Of a stretch of DNA of 24,048 nucleotides, positions 9,982 to 21,650 are shown in pieces (position 1 is the first letter of the stretch; each line of letters opens with the position of its first letter). This stretch comes from Willaertia magna. Its lineage: Eukaryota > Heterolobosea > Eutetramitea > Acrasida > Naegleriidae. Below the pieces are notes generated by a model. The model had not been told where the DNA came from. It saw only the letters and a program-made list of their open reading frames with translations, and ran no database searches. The stretch spans positions 1 through 24,048 of the forward strand of contig CADWAF010001084.1 of assembly GCA_902984215.1 (NCBI GenBank), in the 5' to 3' direction. Position numbers and translations under genes: made by a program.

Positions 9982-12310
9982 TTTTTTTTTGAAATCAAAA
10001 TATCGCCTTCTTTACTTGATTGAATACTTTTATTAATCTTTCTTTAACAATAAACAATTTACAACCTTTTTCGTAAAATTGTTAAATATTTTAAATTTAA
10101 AACCTTAAAATTTTTTTTTTGTAGATGACGATAATATAAAATAAAGAATAAAATTAAATAAATTATTAATACCTATAAAAATTAATAAAAAAATAATGTA
10201 TTAAAATTTTTAGTTTTTAAATTTATTAATGAATTATTAAAATATTTTTAGTTTTAAAATTAAAAAATTAAATAAAATATATCATACAAAATAATTAGAA
10301 ACTGTAAATTTTATTAATTAAATTAAATAATTTTTTTATTTATTTTTAATTAAACCAAAAACTTTTATTAAAATATATAAAAAGTTAATTATTTTTTTTA
10401 AATAAAAGAAATTTTTTATTTTTATTTAATTTACTTTAATTTATTATTAATATTTTTATTTATTTACTTTTATTTATTTAAATTATAAAAAAATAACTTA
10501 TAAAAAAAATAATTTTTTATATTTATAATTCAAAATTTAAAAAAAAATTAAAATTAAAAAATGTATAAATATTTTTTAATAAAAGATTGTTAAAAAAATA
10601 ATAATAAAAAAATAATGATTTAATATTTATTTTTTATTATAAAAAAATAAAAAATAAACAATAACAATAATAATAATTAATAAATTAAAATTTTTTTTAA
10701 TAATTAAAAAAAATTTATTTATTTATTTTCTTTATATTTTATATTTTATATTTTTTTATTTTTTAATTAATATTTATATAATTAATATATAATTTTATTA
10801 TTACTTTATTTAATATATACTTTTTAATTTTTATATATATCTAAAATAGATTTTTATTATATTAATATAATTTAACTTTTTAAATATAATCAAATATTTA
10901 ATTTAATTTTTTTATAAAAGTATTTTTTGATTTATATTAATATTATTTATATTAATATTATTAAATAACAATAATTTAATAAATAAAATTAAAAAAATTA
11001 ATTTAATGAATATAAATATATATAAAATATTATTTAATAATATAATTTTATTAATTAATAAAATTAAAAAATAAATATAGTAAAGTATTTTAATAATATA
11101 AAAAATATATTAAATTATAATTATTTATTTAATAATTTAAAAAAAATAAAAATATTTAAATATATTTATTTATTATCGATGTTTCATTTAAAAAATTAAA
11201 GATTAATAAATATGATTATAAAATAATTAATAATAAAGAATATATTTATGATAAAAATAATTTTTTTAAATTAAAAATATTAATTATTAATAAAAACATA
11301 TTTTACTTTTAAAATTGTGAACAAATTAATAAATATATATAATATTACTTTTAATTTTTAAAACAATTAATATTGAATAGAAAAATTAAGTATTAAAAAT
11401 TTAATTATTAATAATTTTATTAATATTTTTTATAAAAGCCTTTACTTTATTTATTTAAATTTTTATTAATATTTTTATTATTTTTTTCATTAAAGTATAA
11501 AGTTTTTAAAATTTTAAATTTTTTATTTAAACTTTTATTGGCTTTTCATAATTTTATAATTTTATTTTTAATTAATAAAAATTTTTATTTATTTTTATTA
11601 TTACTTATTGAAATTATTTTTTAAAAATAATTTATTAGATAATAAATATTAATAATTATTAAATATTTTAGATAAATAAAATTAATAGTAAAAAATTTTA
11701 GATAAATGAATTTAATAATTATTAGAAAAAATAATAATATTTTAGTTTAATAATTAATTTAATAAGTAATAAATTTAAATTATTTTTTTTAAAAAAATAA
11801 ACTTTTTTATTTTTAATATTTTAATATTTTATTATAAAAAATTATAATCATTAAAAATATTTAAAAAATAATACTTTTTTTTAATTTAAATAATATTATT
11901 TAAATAATAAATACTTATAATAGTGATAAAAATAATAAAAATTAAATTAATATTATAAATAATAATAATATTATTATTATTTATAAAGTAAATATTATTG
12001 TTATTAATAATATAAATAATAATAAAAATAATAAAAATATTATTAAATAAAAATATAATTATTAATGACATTTTAATATTTATAAAAGATATAATTAATT
12101 AAAAGAAATTAATTTATTTAAAAATTTTAAAGTAATTAATTAATATAATATTAAACAAATAAAACATTTAAAATAAAAATTAATATTTGTTTTCTTATAT
12201 AAATTAATTAATATTTTAAATATTTATTATATAAACCTTATTATTTTTATATAAAATAAATTTTAAGGTATGATTTATATTAAAAAAATTATAAAATTAA
12301 ATTATAATAG

Positions 12311-12366
12311 ATAATTTATTTAATTATTTATTATTAATAATAATAATTTATTTAATTATTTATTAT
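12311..12366. repeat. 24-bp direct repeat, two copies
   Basis: The same 24-bp A/T sequence occurs at 12311-12334 and 12343-12366, separated by eight bases. The second copy runs into a TAA-type microsatellite. In DNA this A+T-rich, short repeats arise easily by slippage. Confidence 0.7.
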
Positions 12367-12970
12367 AATAATAATAATAATCAAATATATAATTTATTAA
12401 ATAATATATATTAAAATTAAAAAAATAGATAATAAAATAAATTTTATTTTATTAAAATATTATTATAAATATTATTATAAATATTATTTATTATGTTTTT
12501 TATTTATTTATATATTTGTTTAATTTTATTATTTTTTATTTTTTTTAAATAATTGTTATTTTTTATTATTTATTATTTCTTTTTTTTATTAATTATTATT
12601 ATTATTTTATTAATTATTGTTGTTATTTTATTAATTTTTATTGTTGTTTTATTAATTTTTTTAATTATTATTATTATTATAATAATAAACAAGTTTTTTA
12701 TTGTAAATAAATTTATTATTTATATCATTTTTTAATTTTTATTTATTATATACTAAAACATATTTTTTTATTATTAAATGTTATTATAGTTTTTAATTTT
12801 AATGTAATATATTTAATTATATTATTATTATTTATTAATGTAATAATATTAAATTAAAATAGAAATATTTATTTATTAATTAATATTTTTAAAAAATAGA
12901 TATATTAGATATTATATTAAATTATTATTTATAAAAACTACAATAATTAGTCATAAATAGAATATAATTT

Positions 12971-13030
12971 ATAAAAAATTATATAAATTTATAAAAAATT
13001 ATATAAATTTATAAAAAATTATATAAATTT
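12971..13030. repeat. 20-bp tandem repeat, three perfect copies
   Basis: The unit ataaaaaattatataaattt is repeated three times without mismatch at 12971-12990, 12991-13010 and 13011-13030. Each side continues with a partial match. Two turns of the helix per unit would phase the A-tracts and could bend DNA, but that is inference. Confidence 0.9.
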
Positions 13031-13657
13031 ATAATTTAATTTTTAAGTTATTTGTAATTTAATTTATAAATAACTTAAAAACATTTAAATTAATTATAAA
13101 TTTAAAATATAATAATTATTTTTACTTTTTTTTTATTATACATAATTAATAAAAAATATTATTTTAAAAATTTATGAAATATTAATAATTTTAATAATTA
13201 TAAAAAAATTAAAATTAATAATTAATATTCTTAATAAAAATTTTATTAATATAATAATTTATATTTTATATTTAAAAATAAAAATTATTTCTAATTTATT
13301 ATTATAACATTTAAAAAAAATAAACAATATATAAAAATAAAAATTTATAAAACAATATATTTTATTATTATAATATTTTAATATAGTTTAAATATAAAAA
13401 TAAAATTAATAATAATTCAATTAATTAATTATTATTAAAACTATTTTACATAAATAAAAACAAAACAAATTTATTATTAATCAATTTAAAGTCCTTTAAT
13501 AAATATACAACTTAAATAATAGATCCAACACATCTTTTTTTGTACAAACATGGTAGAATTGGTACTTTAAAAATAGTGATAGTTTAGGCTTTTCGGAATT
13601 TTAGGATTTTTGGAATTAAAGTATAAATAATTTATTTTTTAAAAATAAAATAAAAAA

Positions 13658-16600
13658 ATGAAATTTGTTAATTTCTTTTCATTTTATATATACTCATCCA
13701 TTAAAAGTAAACTCTATGAAATCAATAGTCTATATTCTATTTTCGATGCAATTAAATCATCTAGTTTTTACTTACCCAATGAATACGTTATATGTGAATA
13801 CTTTTATAATTATTATTCTTATTTTTTTAATACTTCCAAACGAATACCTAGAATTTTATATTTTTTTAATTTTAATTTAAATACTCCTTTCATTAAAAAC
13901 CCTTCACATTACCATTCTTAGTTGATACTTGAAGATGAAAATAGTTTTATAAATGAAATATATAATGACACACGTTTTTTAAATAGAAGAAGCAGAAAAA
14001 ATAAATTAAAGGAATATTATCAGATTTTAAATAAAGAAGGAGTTTTAAATGTTTGACAAATTATAATTGATTTACTTATAATAACAACTTCACAAAAATT
14101 CAATTCTAAGTTTATATGCTAAAAAATATAGAAAATTAAAACAATTTCTTTTTATACCCGATAACAATTACTCAATTAAAGATAACCACTTTTTATCAAA
14201 AGAACTGAAAACAAAAGAAATTAAAGTTCATTCAGATTTAGTTATTAAATTTCAATATTTATTAAATGAAGAAAAATTAAAAGTAATAGACTTCTTTTAT
14301 ATTTATTTAAAGGATGTTATTTTAAATTTAAATAAAGACGACAATAAAAGTAATAGATAGTCTATTTCGGTATTATTATTTAGTTAAAGTATACTTAAGT
14401 CTTTAAAATATACTACTTATGATGGAATATTGAGAGATGTTGTAGATAAAAGTTATAAAAATACATTTTTTAAATTTAATTTACCTTTACCTTATTCAAA
14501 TACATTAGATAATTATTTTTATTGTTTAAATTACAGATGTTTAGATAACGTTAGTGATGATGAAAATTTAAGAATACTTTTTAATACTTTTGTAGAAGAA
14601 ACAATCAATATTCTTCAAGTAGATACTATGGATTTAAACACATACTTTAATATATCTGAAAAGACTGGTCGTATATATGGATTTGTTAAAAGATTTATCT
14701 CTATTTCTAAATGTGGTATATTTGTAAACAATATTATTGAACATGATTATTTGATTTAAAAAGTAATATAAATACTTTTCACAGATATAACAGAAACAAT
14801 TAAATTTTCTAGAAATTTTACATTTTGTGTGAAAGAAAATAGAGATATTATAAATAATACAATCAAAACTTTTAAATCTATTTACATAGAAAATGTTTTT
14901 ACTGTTTCAGATAGTGGTAGTGGAAATTATAGTATATTTAAGAATTTATCAAATCATCATTTTTGCTATAGTCATATAATTAAAAATGTATGAAATGCAT
15001 TTAATAATAAACTTAAATACTATCTAATAAATTTATATCGAAAAAATATTAACTCATTAATAAAACCAAAAACAATACAAACCTTAACAATTACAGGATT
15101 ATGTTATATGGTGAAAGTTCATTTATATAGAGAGGATTTACATGAAATTAAATTTATTATTAAAGTAAATTATCAACATTTTATTATTATAGAATGGAAA
15201 ACAACATCTATTCTTCCAGTTAATAACGAAATATCTGTATTTTTTTAGAAAAATAGATAAAAAAACAAGATTTATTTTTTATAATTTTTGAAATGAATGA
15301 AATTATTAATTTAGAAATTATAAATTTATTTTATTTCACATTTTTCTATAAATACTTTGATATAATTTCTTTACAAAAATTTAATATACTTATATTTGAA
15401 GAATTATATAATAATAATATTAATACTTGGTCTAAAATTATTACAAAATCTACTTTTAAAAACTATGATGACCAAAATAAAAATGTAATTAGAAATTTAT
15501 ATAATCATACAGTTTTAGAAATGATTAAAATTGAAAATATTAAAACTGAAAACAAATATAAAGGATTTTTTATTTATTTAAAATTAATACACGATCTTTT
15601 TTTTACATATAAAAATAAGTTTTACAAAATTAAAGATGTAATTACTAATATTTATTAATAAATAATATTCAAATTCTTGAAAATTGGGACTTTATATTTA
15701 ATGATATTCTTTTTAATAACAAATATAATAATTATACTTTAAAGTCAACCTTTACATTGAAAATACTTAAGAAAAATTTAGAAACCTTAAAAACATTGAA
15801 AAATTATCATAAACAAAGAAAATAGATTTAACTATTTTTAGTATTAGGTCAATAGAAGGGTTTTTTGGTGAACAATGTTTTTTAAATAAAAGAACAACTA
15901 AGTTAGAATATTGAAAGAATATTGCAGCTTTAAGATATGACAGATTAAAAGAAGAATGTGTTTCTTTAAGTTTTTATTTTAGAAAAAAAAGAGTATATAA
16001 AGAAAATAAAACAAAGAATGAAGGATTAAAAAAAACATTTTTTATGGAATTCCTTAAAAATAGAAAGAAAGTTGAATAAGAAGAAAAATTAGATTTCTAA
16101 GAACAAAATTTAATAGATGCTAAATTTTTTTAAATGAAAGTTGCTATTGATAGATATAATAGTATATAATAATCATTTCATCAAAGAAAATTTGATTTTG
16201 AAGTTGACACTCAATCAAATAATCTAATTATAAAAGTTACAACCGCAAATAATGAATTTAACATTAATGATGATATACATTTATTAATCAATTTTACTAC
16301 CCTCTATTCTTAGATTACATTTATAATAACTTCATCAACTCTTTTTCATGAAGATTTAAGAGTGAAATATTTTATTTCATCTTCAGTAATTGATACTTAT
16401 TTAATATTACTATTTATTCCAAATACTTTTAAAGTATATATCAAATGTAGTAATGAGGAAACAGAAGAATTTTGTAATAGTTTTCTTATAGATAATTATT
16501 AATTAAATTTTATAAACCTAGTCAACACAAGTTATCAATATATATTAAATTTTAAAACACAAATAACAATATCTATAGATAGAAGATTAATGAATATTAT

Positions 16601-16733
16601 AGTAATAATTGAAAATAAGTATTATTTATATTTTGAAACTTTTTTAGTTTATTCAAGAAAAATCGAAAAACTTATTAGTAAATATTTTCATAAAATATTA
16701 AACTGTATTACTAATTAAATTAATAATAAAAAA
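13658..16733 (+). pseudogene. MULE-like transposase, interrupted by stops and frame changes
   Basis: This is a coherent protein reading in successive frames: 13658 to about 14095 (frame 2), to about 15280 (frame 3), to 15655 (frame 2), to about 15820 (frame 1), then to about 16735 (frame 3). Candidate catalytic parts: VDTMDLNTYF with TGRIYGFVKR near 14622-14690 (possible first Asp); TVSDSGSG near 14905-14930 (second Asp), followed by HHFCYSHIIKNV, a C-x2-H-x3-N pattern typical of MULE-type transposases; and RSIEGFFGEQ near 15840-15870 (possible Glu). In-frame stops by my count: TGA 14054, 14991, 15912; TAG 13919, 14358, 15246, 16311; TAA 14385, 14757, 14769, 15258, 16077, 16098, 16131, 16167, 16170, 16500, 16716. 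The stop density of under 2% of codons is several times lower than such A+T-rich DNA would show by chance, so this was coding. The ATG at 13658 follows an A-rich leader. The class assignment (MULE versus KDZ or P-like) is tentative. Confidence 0.6.
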
Positions 16734-17590
16734 CTAATTTTAAATTTAAACCTAAAATAAATTCACCATTAGTATCTAATACTACATCTACAATAACTCC
16801 ACTTAAAAAATCCAATATTTTAATACAATCATTAATAGTAAATCAAGATTACTTTAATTTTATTATAAATACTGAACTAATGAATATAATAATTCAATTA
16901 TTATGTATAGACATAACAATATATGAAAGTTTAAAGTATTTAATACCTAATTTATGGCTCAATAATGTTATAATTTTAAATTCTTTATTATTACTTAGTA
17001 CTCATTCTAATTTATAGCTTAAATTTCAATTCACAAATACCTCTCTTAATTTATTAATTAATTCTCTTAATAAAGAAACTTATGAAATTAAAGAGAGTTC
17101 TTTGGATGAGAATAGTGAAGGTTTTCTAAGTGAAAAATATGATAATACTGAATTTCTTATAAAGAATCAAGTTGAATGATTAACATAAGATTTAATAATT
17201 GCATTTTTATTATATTTGGTGGACCATTGAATAGTAAATATTTATATTTCAAATAGCAATACAATTTTTATTCTTGATTCTTTAAATTACGATTATTATA
17301 AGAAAAAAGCAGCCATATTTTGTAAGAAATTACAAAGTTTACTATTTATTCCTACTTTTATTAAAAATTGTGATATTAAATTTTTTTTTATATTTAAACA
17401 TCAATTTAATACTGTGGACTGTGGATGTTATATTTTATTATATTGTGAAATGATTTGTTTAGGGATGAATTTTAATGAAATTGATTTTTTTTTTCAAAAT
17501 TTAGATCCCACTACAATAAGTCAATATTTTAATAGTTATCGTAGATTTTTAAATAAATGTTTACAAAAACTTCACATTTTACTACAATAA
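16730..17590 (+). pseudogene. Ulp1/SENP-type C48 cysteine protease of the transposon
   Basis: About 286 codons in one frame make a Ulp1-like domain, the family that cleaves SUMO or related modifiers. Visible features in order: LWLNNVIILNSLL (codons about 16950-16990), matching the family's WLND-type entry helix; VDH followed by TGA then IVNIY, where the His codon is 17225-17227 and the TGA is 17228-17230 at the conserved Trp of His-Trp; FILDSL, with the catalytic Asp at 17276-17278; HQFNTVDCGCY, with the oxyanion Gln at 17402-17404 and the catalytic Cys at 17420-17422. The closing TAA is at 17588-17590. Four internal stops are present: TAG 17015, TGA 17177, TAA 17186 and TGA 17228. With the standard code it cannot be made whole; with TGA=Trp and TAA/TAG=Gln it is an intact protease. 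It joins the transposase reading by a frame change between 16716 and 16758, so a fused polyprotein is possible. Confidence 0.75.
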
Positions 17591-18880
17591 AATAGTAATA
17601 AATTATTATAGTTTATTTTATTTTACATAAAAGTAAAGAATTTATAAATTTTTTTATTGTTAATTCTTTTTAAACTTTTTTACAAATAACTCAAAAACAA
17701 GTACTTGTTTTTATTTTTTGAACCCATAATTGTGGTGATAAAAAAAATAAAAATTTTATTAGTCTCACTCAGAAAAAAGAAAATGAAAAAGCATTATAAA
17801 TAAAGTTTTGCTTTTTTTATTGTTGTTTCCTAAACTATTAAAATGAACCTCCTTATAGACCAAATATGCATTTTAAAAAGATGATAGCTTTCGAAAAAAG
17901 AGTTGAAAACCTTAAAAAAAATCTATAATCATATTTTACTCACTTTTAGATTAACAAATTTTTTAGTATTTTTTTGACTAAAAATTTAATAAAAAATCAA
18001 AAATATTAACCTAATCCAGAGTTTTATACTTTTAACATCTGAAGTTTTCTGTCAAATTGTGGTGATTTATTAGAAATTAAAGAAAAAATGTAAGATTGAT
18101 TTATTTAAAAAAACTTACATTATATAGTTTTGTTTTCAATTTTTTATAAATTTATAAATCTTAAGTCCTTATTTTTAATATATTTTTAGCTAATTTTGAT
18201 TGTATTTAGATTTGTAAAAATTTGCCAGATGGAGTATTTGAATATGTTATATATTTTGAAGGAGTATTTTTTGTATTTTGGAATTTTATTTTAAGTTTTT
18301 GTAATAATTTTTAATATATTTATAAAAGCTTTTATAAATTAAATTTATATTGTCTTTCATAAATTTTTCAATTTCTTTAAGTATATCATTTTTTTAATTG
18401 AACCATTTTTTTTTATAATATTAAGGCATAATATTGAGAAATTTTTTTAATACGAAAAACTAAAATAATTTCTTATTTCCCTACATTCAATGTCTTGATT
18501 CATATAATTAAAATATTTTTTTGATAATTATAAGTATAGTTTAGAAACTAACTATTTTTAAAATAATTTATATTATCTTTTAAAAACCACATATTACTAT
18601 CTTTATTATTAATAATTATATTATTCCAAATATATTAAATTTCTTTTTAGAGTACATTTTTTACAATATATAAATACATGTTTCTAATTTGATTTAATAT
18701 TATAAGTGGAGTATTTAATATAAGGTTTGTCAAAGTTTTTTTAGAATTTTAGTTTTATATAAATGAATAATCATAAGTTTTTATTTAAACTATAATAGAC
18801 ATGGTGTTTAATAATAGAATAAATTAGGTTAAAGTTTTTCTTTATAGTTTATTTAACTTAAATAACTAAATTATTTTATT
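17591..18880. other. Intermediate-composition noncoding tail of the transposon block
   Basis: These 1.3 kb are less A+T-rich than the deserts but contain no open frame of note. Reading either strand with all stops recoded gives about one stop per ten codons, as expected for noncoding DNA, unlike the block before it. A 12-mer, aattgtggtgat, occurs twice (17728-17739 and 18055-18066), and ggagtattt occurs three times near 18231, 18260 and 18707. This may be the untranslated right arm of the transposon. Confidence 0.45.
17728..18066. repeat. 12-bp direct repeat flanking about 315 bp
   Basis: The sequence aattgtggtgat is present at 17728-17739 and 18055-18066. It is followed in both places by a ttattag-like stretch, after an extra A/T run in the first copy. 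Three G's in a local context of about 15% G+C make chance less likely than for a pure A/T repeat. Its role is unknown; a subterminal transposase-binding repeat is one possibility. Confidence 0.5.
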
Positions 18881-21650
18881 TTTTCAAATTAAAAAATTTC
18901 TATATTAATATTAATCAAAGAAAATAAATTTAAGTTATCTTTTAAAATGCATTTTTATCAATTTTTTTTAGTAATGTTAAACATATTATTAATAAATTTA
19001 ATAATAGAAACAATTAATTCAATATTAAATAAGTTACTTAGTTATATAATATTTAATTTTTTTTGTATTTGATCTTTAAAGATAATTTTTTTAAATAATT
19101 TATAATCTAACCTAATTGTTTACCTTATTTAATTAGATATTTTTTTATTAATTTTAATTAATTATTCCATTATTATATATTAAACTTCATTATTTTTAAC
19201 ATTTTTAATAATATAAAACAATTACTATTAAAAATAATATAACAATTATTGAAAATAATAGTTATTATTATATATTAAAAATAAAAAAAGAATTATAATT
19301 ATAATTAAATATTTAAGAAATTTTATTATTAAAAATAGGATTATAAATTAAATTTATTGAAATATTAAATAAAATAAATAATATTTATTTTAAATATTTA
19401 TTTAATAAAGAATTTAAAAAAGAAAATAATAATTTAAATATAAAAATATTTTTAAATTTTAATATATTTAATTTATATTATATTTAAAATATTATCAATT
19501 TATTATTTGATTAATTGTTAATAAATAATATTAAATTTATTTATTATTTAAATAAATAAAAATAAATCTAATATATTAGTTATATATTAAAATAGTAAAT
19601 TTATTATATTTTAAAAATTTATCATATAAAATAATTAAAAACTATTATTTAAATATAGAATAAATAAAATATTCTTGTTTTTATTATTAATAATAAATGA
19701 AAATAAAATAATACTGATTATTTTTTAAATAAAAATAATTATTGTTGATTAATATATTATAAAAAAAAAGTAATATTATTTTTTATTTAAATATATAAAA
19801 AAATATATTTAAATTTGAATATATAATAAATTTTATAAATATAGTAAAAGGTTTTATAATAAAAAAAAATATTAATATTTAAAATATTAAAGTCTATAAA
19901 TTTTTAATTATAAAACAAATTAATAAAATAGATTATAAAGTAATAATATTTTTATTTATTAAGTATTTGATTAAAAATAATGTATTTAATAAAGATATTT
20001 TTATATATATTAATATAACTAATATATATAAAAAAAAATTATTGATAATTATATTAAATTTTTTAAACAAAAAAAGTTTTTTAAAGAAAAATTATATAAT
20101 AATTATTTATATGATTTAATTAATAATTTAAATTTATTAATTAATTGTTTAAAAAATATAAATATTTTATTTTAAGAAGTAATTTAAAAAATTTAAAATA
20201 TTAATTATTTAAAATTATTGTATAATATTTTTAATATATTATTAATTTTTTTTAATATTATGCTATCAAAAAAAAATATAAAAAATATATTTTTAAAAAC
20301 AATCAAAAATTTACAATGAAAAAAAAATATTTATAATAATATAATCACTTTAAAAAAAAAAATCTTATAATAATTACAATATTAATAATTTAAAAAATTT
20401 GATATATGATATATATTATAATTTAAAAAATATTAAACAAAAATAGAGATATATTATTATAATATAGATATTATTAATGAAATTATTAATTTTTTAATAA
20501 AATTTTATAAAAAAACATTAAATATCAATAAAATATTATTATATATATTAACTTTTTAAATATTTTAAAATAAAATTAATATTGTAATAAAAATTATTTT
20601 TAAAATAGAACTTTTTTTTTAAATAAAGTTATTAGATTAATTTTTAATGATTTTAAATAATATTAGTTTATTTATATATTGTATATTATATATTAACTTT
20701 AATAATTAATATAATTTTTTTGATTTTATTAAAAATTATATTAAATATTAATATTTGATATAAAATAATTATTTTTTAATCAATAATAGTATTTATTAAA
20801 AATTAAATATTTTTAAAAAAATTTACAATCTTTTAAAACAAACAAATATTAAATTAATTTTTCTTTTATAAATTTATATTTTATATAATTAAAATTAAAA
20901 TATATAAAATTCATAATTTCAAAACAAATATCATATTTATTTCTTTAATTTAAAATGTACTTCCATTATTATTTATAATATAATAATAAATTATTATAAC
21001 TATTATATTTAATATTTTAAAAATAAATTAAGAAGAAAAATAAATAAAATAAATAAAAGTTTATAATTAATTATTTATTAAATATAACAAACTCAATAAA
21101 GTTCCTTTTTATTTATTTTTATTTATTTGTTTTTATTAATAAAATTTTTTAATAATCTTTTTAATCATTTTATATCATTTATAGTTTTCTATAAAACTGA
21201 ATTTAAAATATTTAAAAAATTAAAAAATAATAAATTTAATAAAATTTAAAATTTTATTTTAAAATTTATAAATAAATAAAATTAACCTTTAAAACAAACA
21301 AAAAAGCTTTTTTTATAAAAATAATAATTTTAAAAGCATTTATAAATATTAATTTAAATGTTTTAAGCAATAATTTTTTATAATTTTTTATATTCTTTTT
21401 AATAATAAAAATAATTGTTATTTTTGATATTATTATATAAAATAAAATAATAATCAATATAATAAATAAAGCTATAATTTTAGTTAATATTAAAAATATT
21501 TATATTATTATAATATTACTATTTTATTTTATATAAAACAATAACTATTGTTAATATTATATATAGGTTTAATATTAAATTTTATTAATATTTATTATAT
21601 TTTCTTATCAATAAAAAAATTAATAAATAAATTTTATTAATAATAAATTT
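18881..21650. other. Extreme A+T-rich desert, right block
   Basis: These 2.8 kb again have only a few G+C per 60 bases. I see no supportable gene, RNA gene or long tandem array. The open frame at 21266-21457 on the minus strand is Ile/Lys/Phe low complexity. Composition and texture match the left desert, as if the transposon block had been dropped into one continuous domain of about 6 kb or had escaped its drift. Confidence 0.7.

Larger units (their letters stand above)
9985..13490. other. Extreme A+T-rich desert, left block
   Basis: These 3.5 kb contain no recognisable gene. Lines I counted by eye have 0 to 3 G+C per 60 bases, so about 95% A+T, far beyond the host genes (roughly 70-75%) and the transposon block that follows (roughly 80-87%). 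Open frames here (for example 11886-12071 and 12553-12735) are Ile/Asn/Phe/Tyr low-complexity shadows. The block holds short tandem and direct repeats and many A/T palindromes. It could be centromere-like DNA, a silenced repeat graveyard, or simple intergenic drift; the sequence does not decide. Confidence 0.75.
13490..17650 (+). mobile_element. Degenerate or recoded MULE-like DNA transposon with Ulp1-type protease
   Basis: Between two A+T deserts lies a block of slightly higher G+C whose plus strand carries transposase-like and C48-protease-like protein over about 3.9 kb. The left limit is a composition step near 13490. The right limit is at least the final TAA at 17588-17590; similar composition continues to about 18880, so the element may be longer. 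I could not find convincing terminal inverted repeats or target-site duplications by eye. Elements that pair a MULE transposase with a Ulp1 protease are known (for example plant Kaonashi MULEs), and KDZ elements also carry such proteases. Stops and frame changes show it is either dead or read with another code. Confidence 0.7.

Noticed and set aside
11886..12735. Low-complexity open frames in the left desert
   Set aside because: Composed almost only of Ile, Asn, Phe, Tyr and Leu from AAT/TTA repeats; no coding signal.
13570..17850. Possible terminal inverted repeats of the transposon (atagtttagg near 13579 against cctaaactat near 17829)
   Set aside because: Only ten matching bases with no extension; expected by chance in DNA of this composition over the ranges compared.
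17810..18270. Recoded reading on the minus strand across the noncoding tail
   Set aside because: Stops occur about every ten codons, the density expected of noncoding A+T-rich DNA, unlike the transposon's coding block.
20280..20560. Coding-like stretch with a possible TGA=Trp context in the right desert
   Set aside because: Too A+T-rich and too dense in stops to separate from chance; no family motif.
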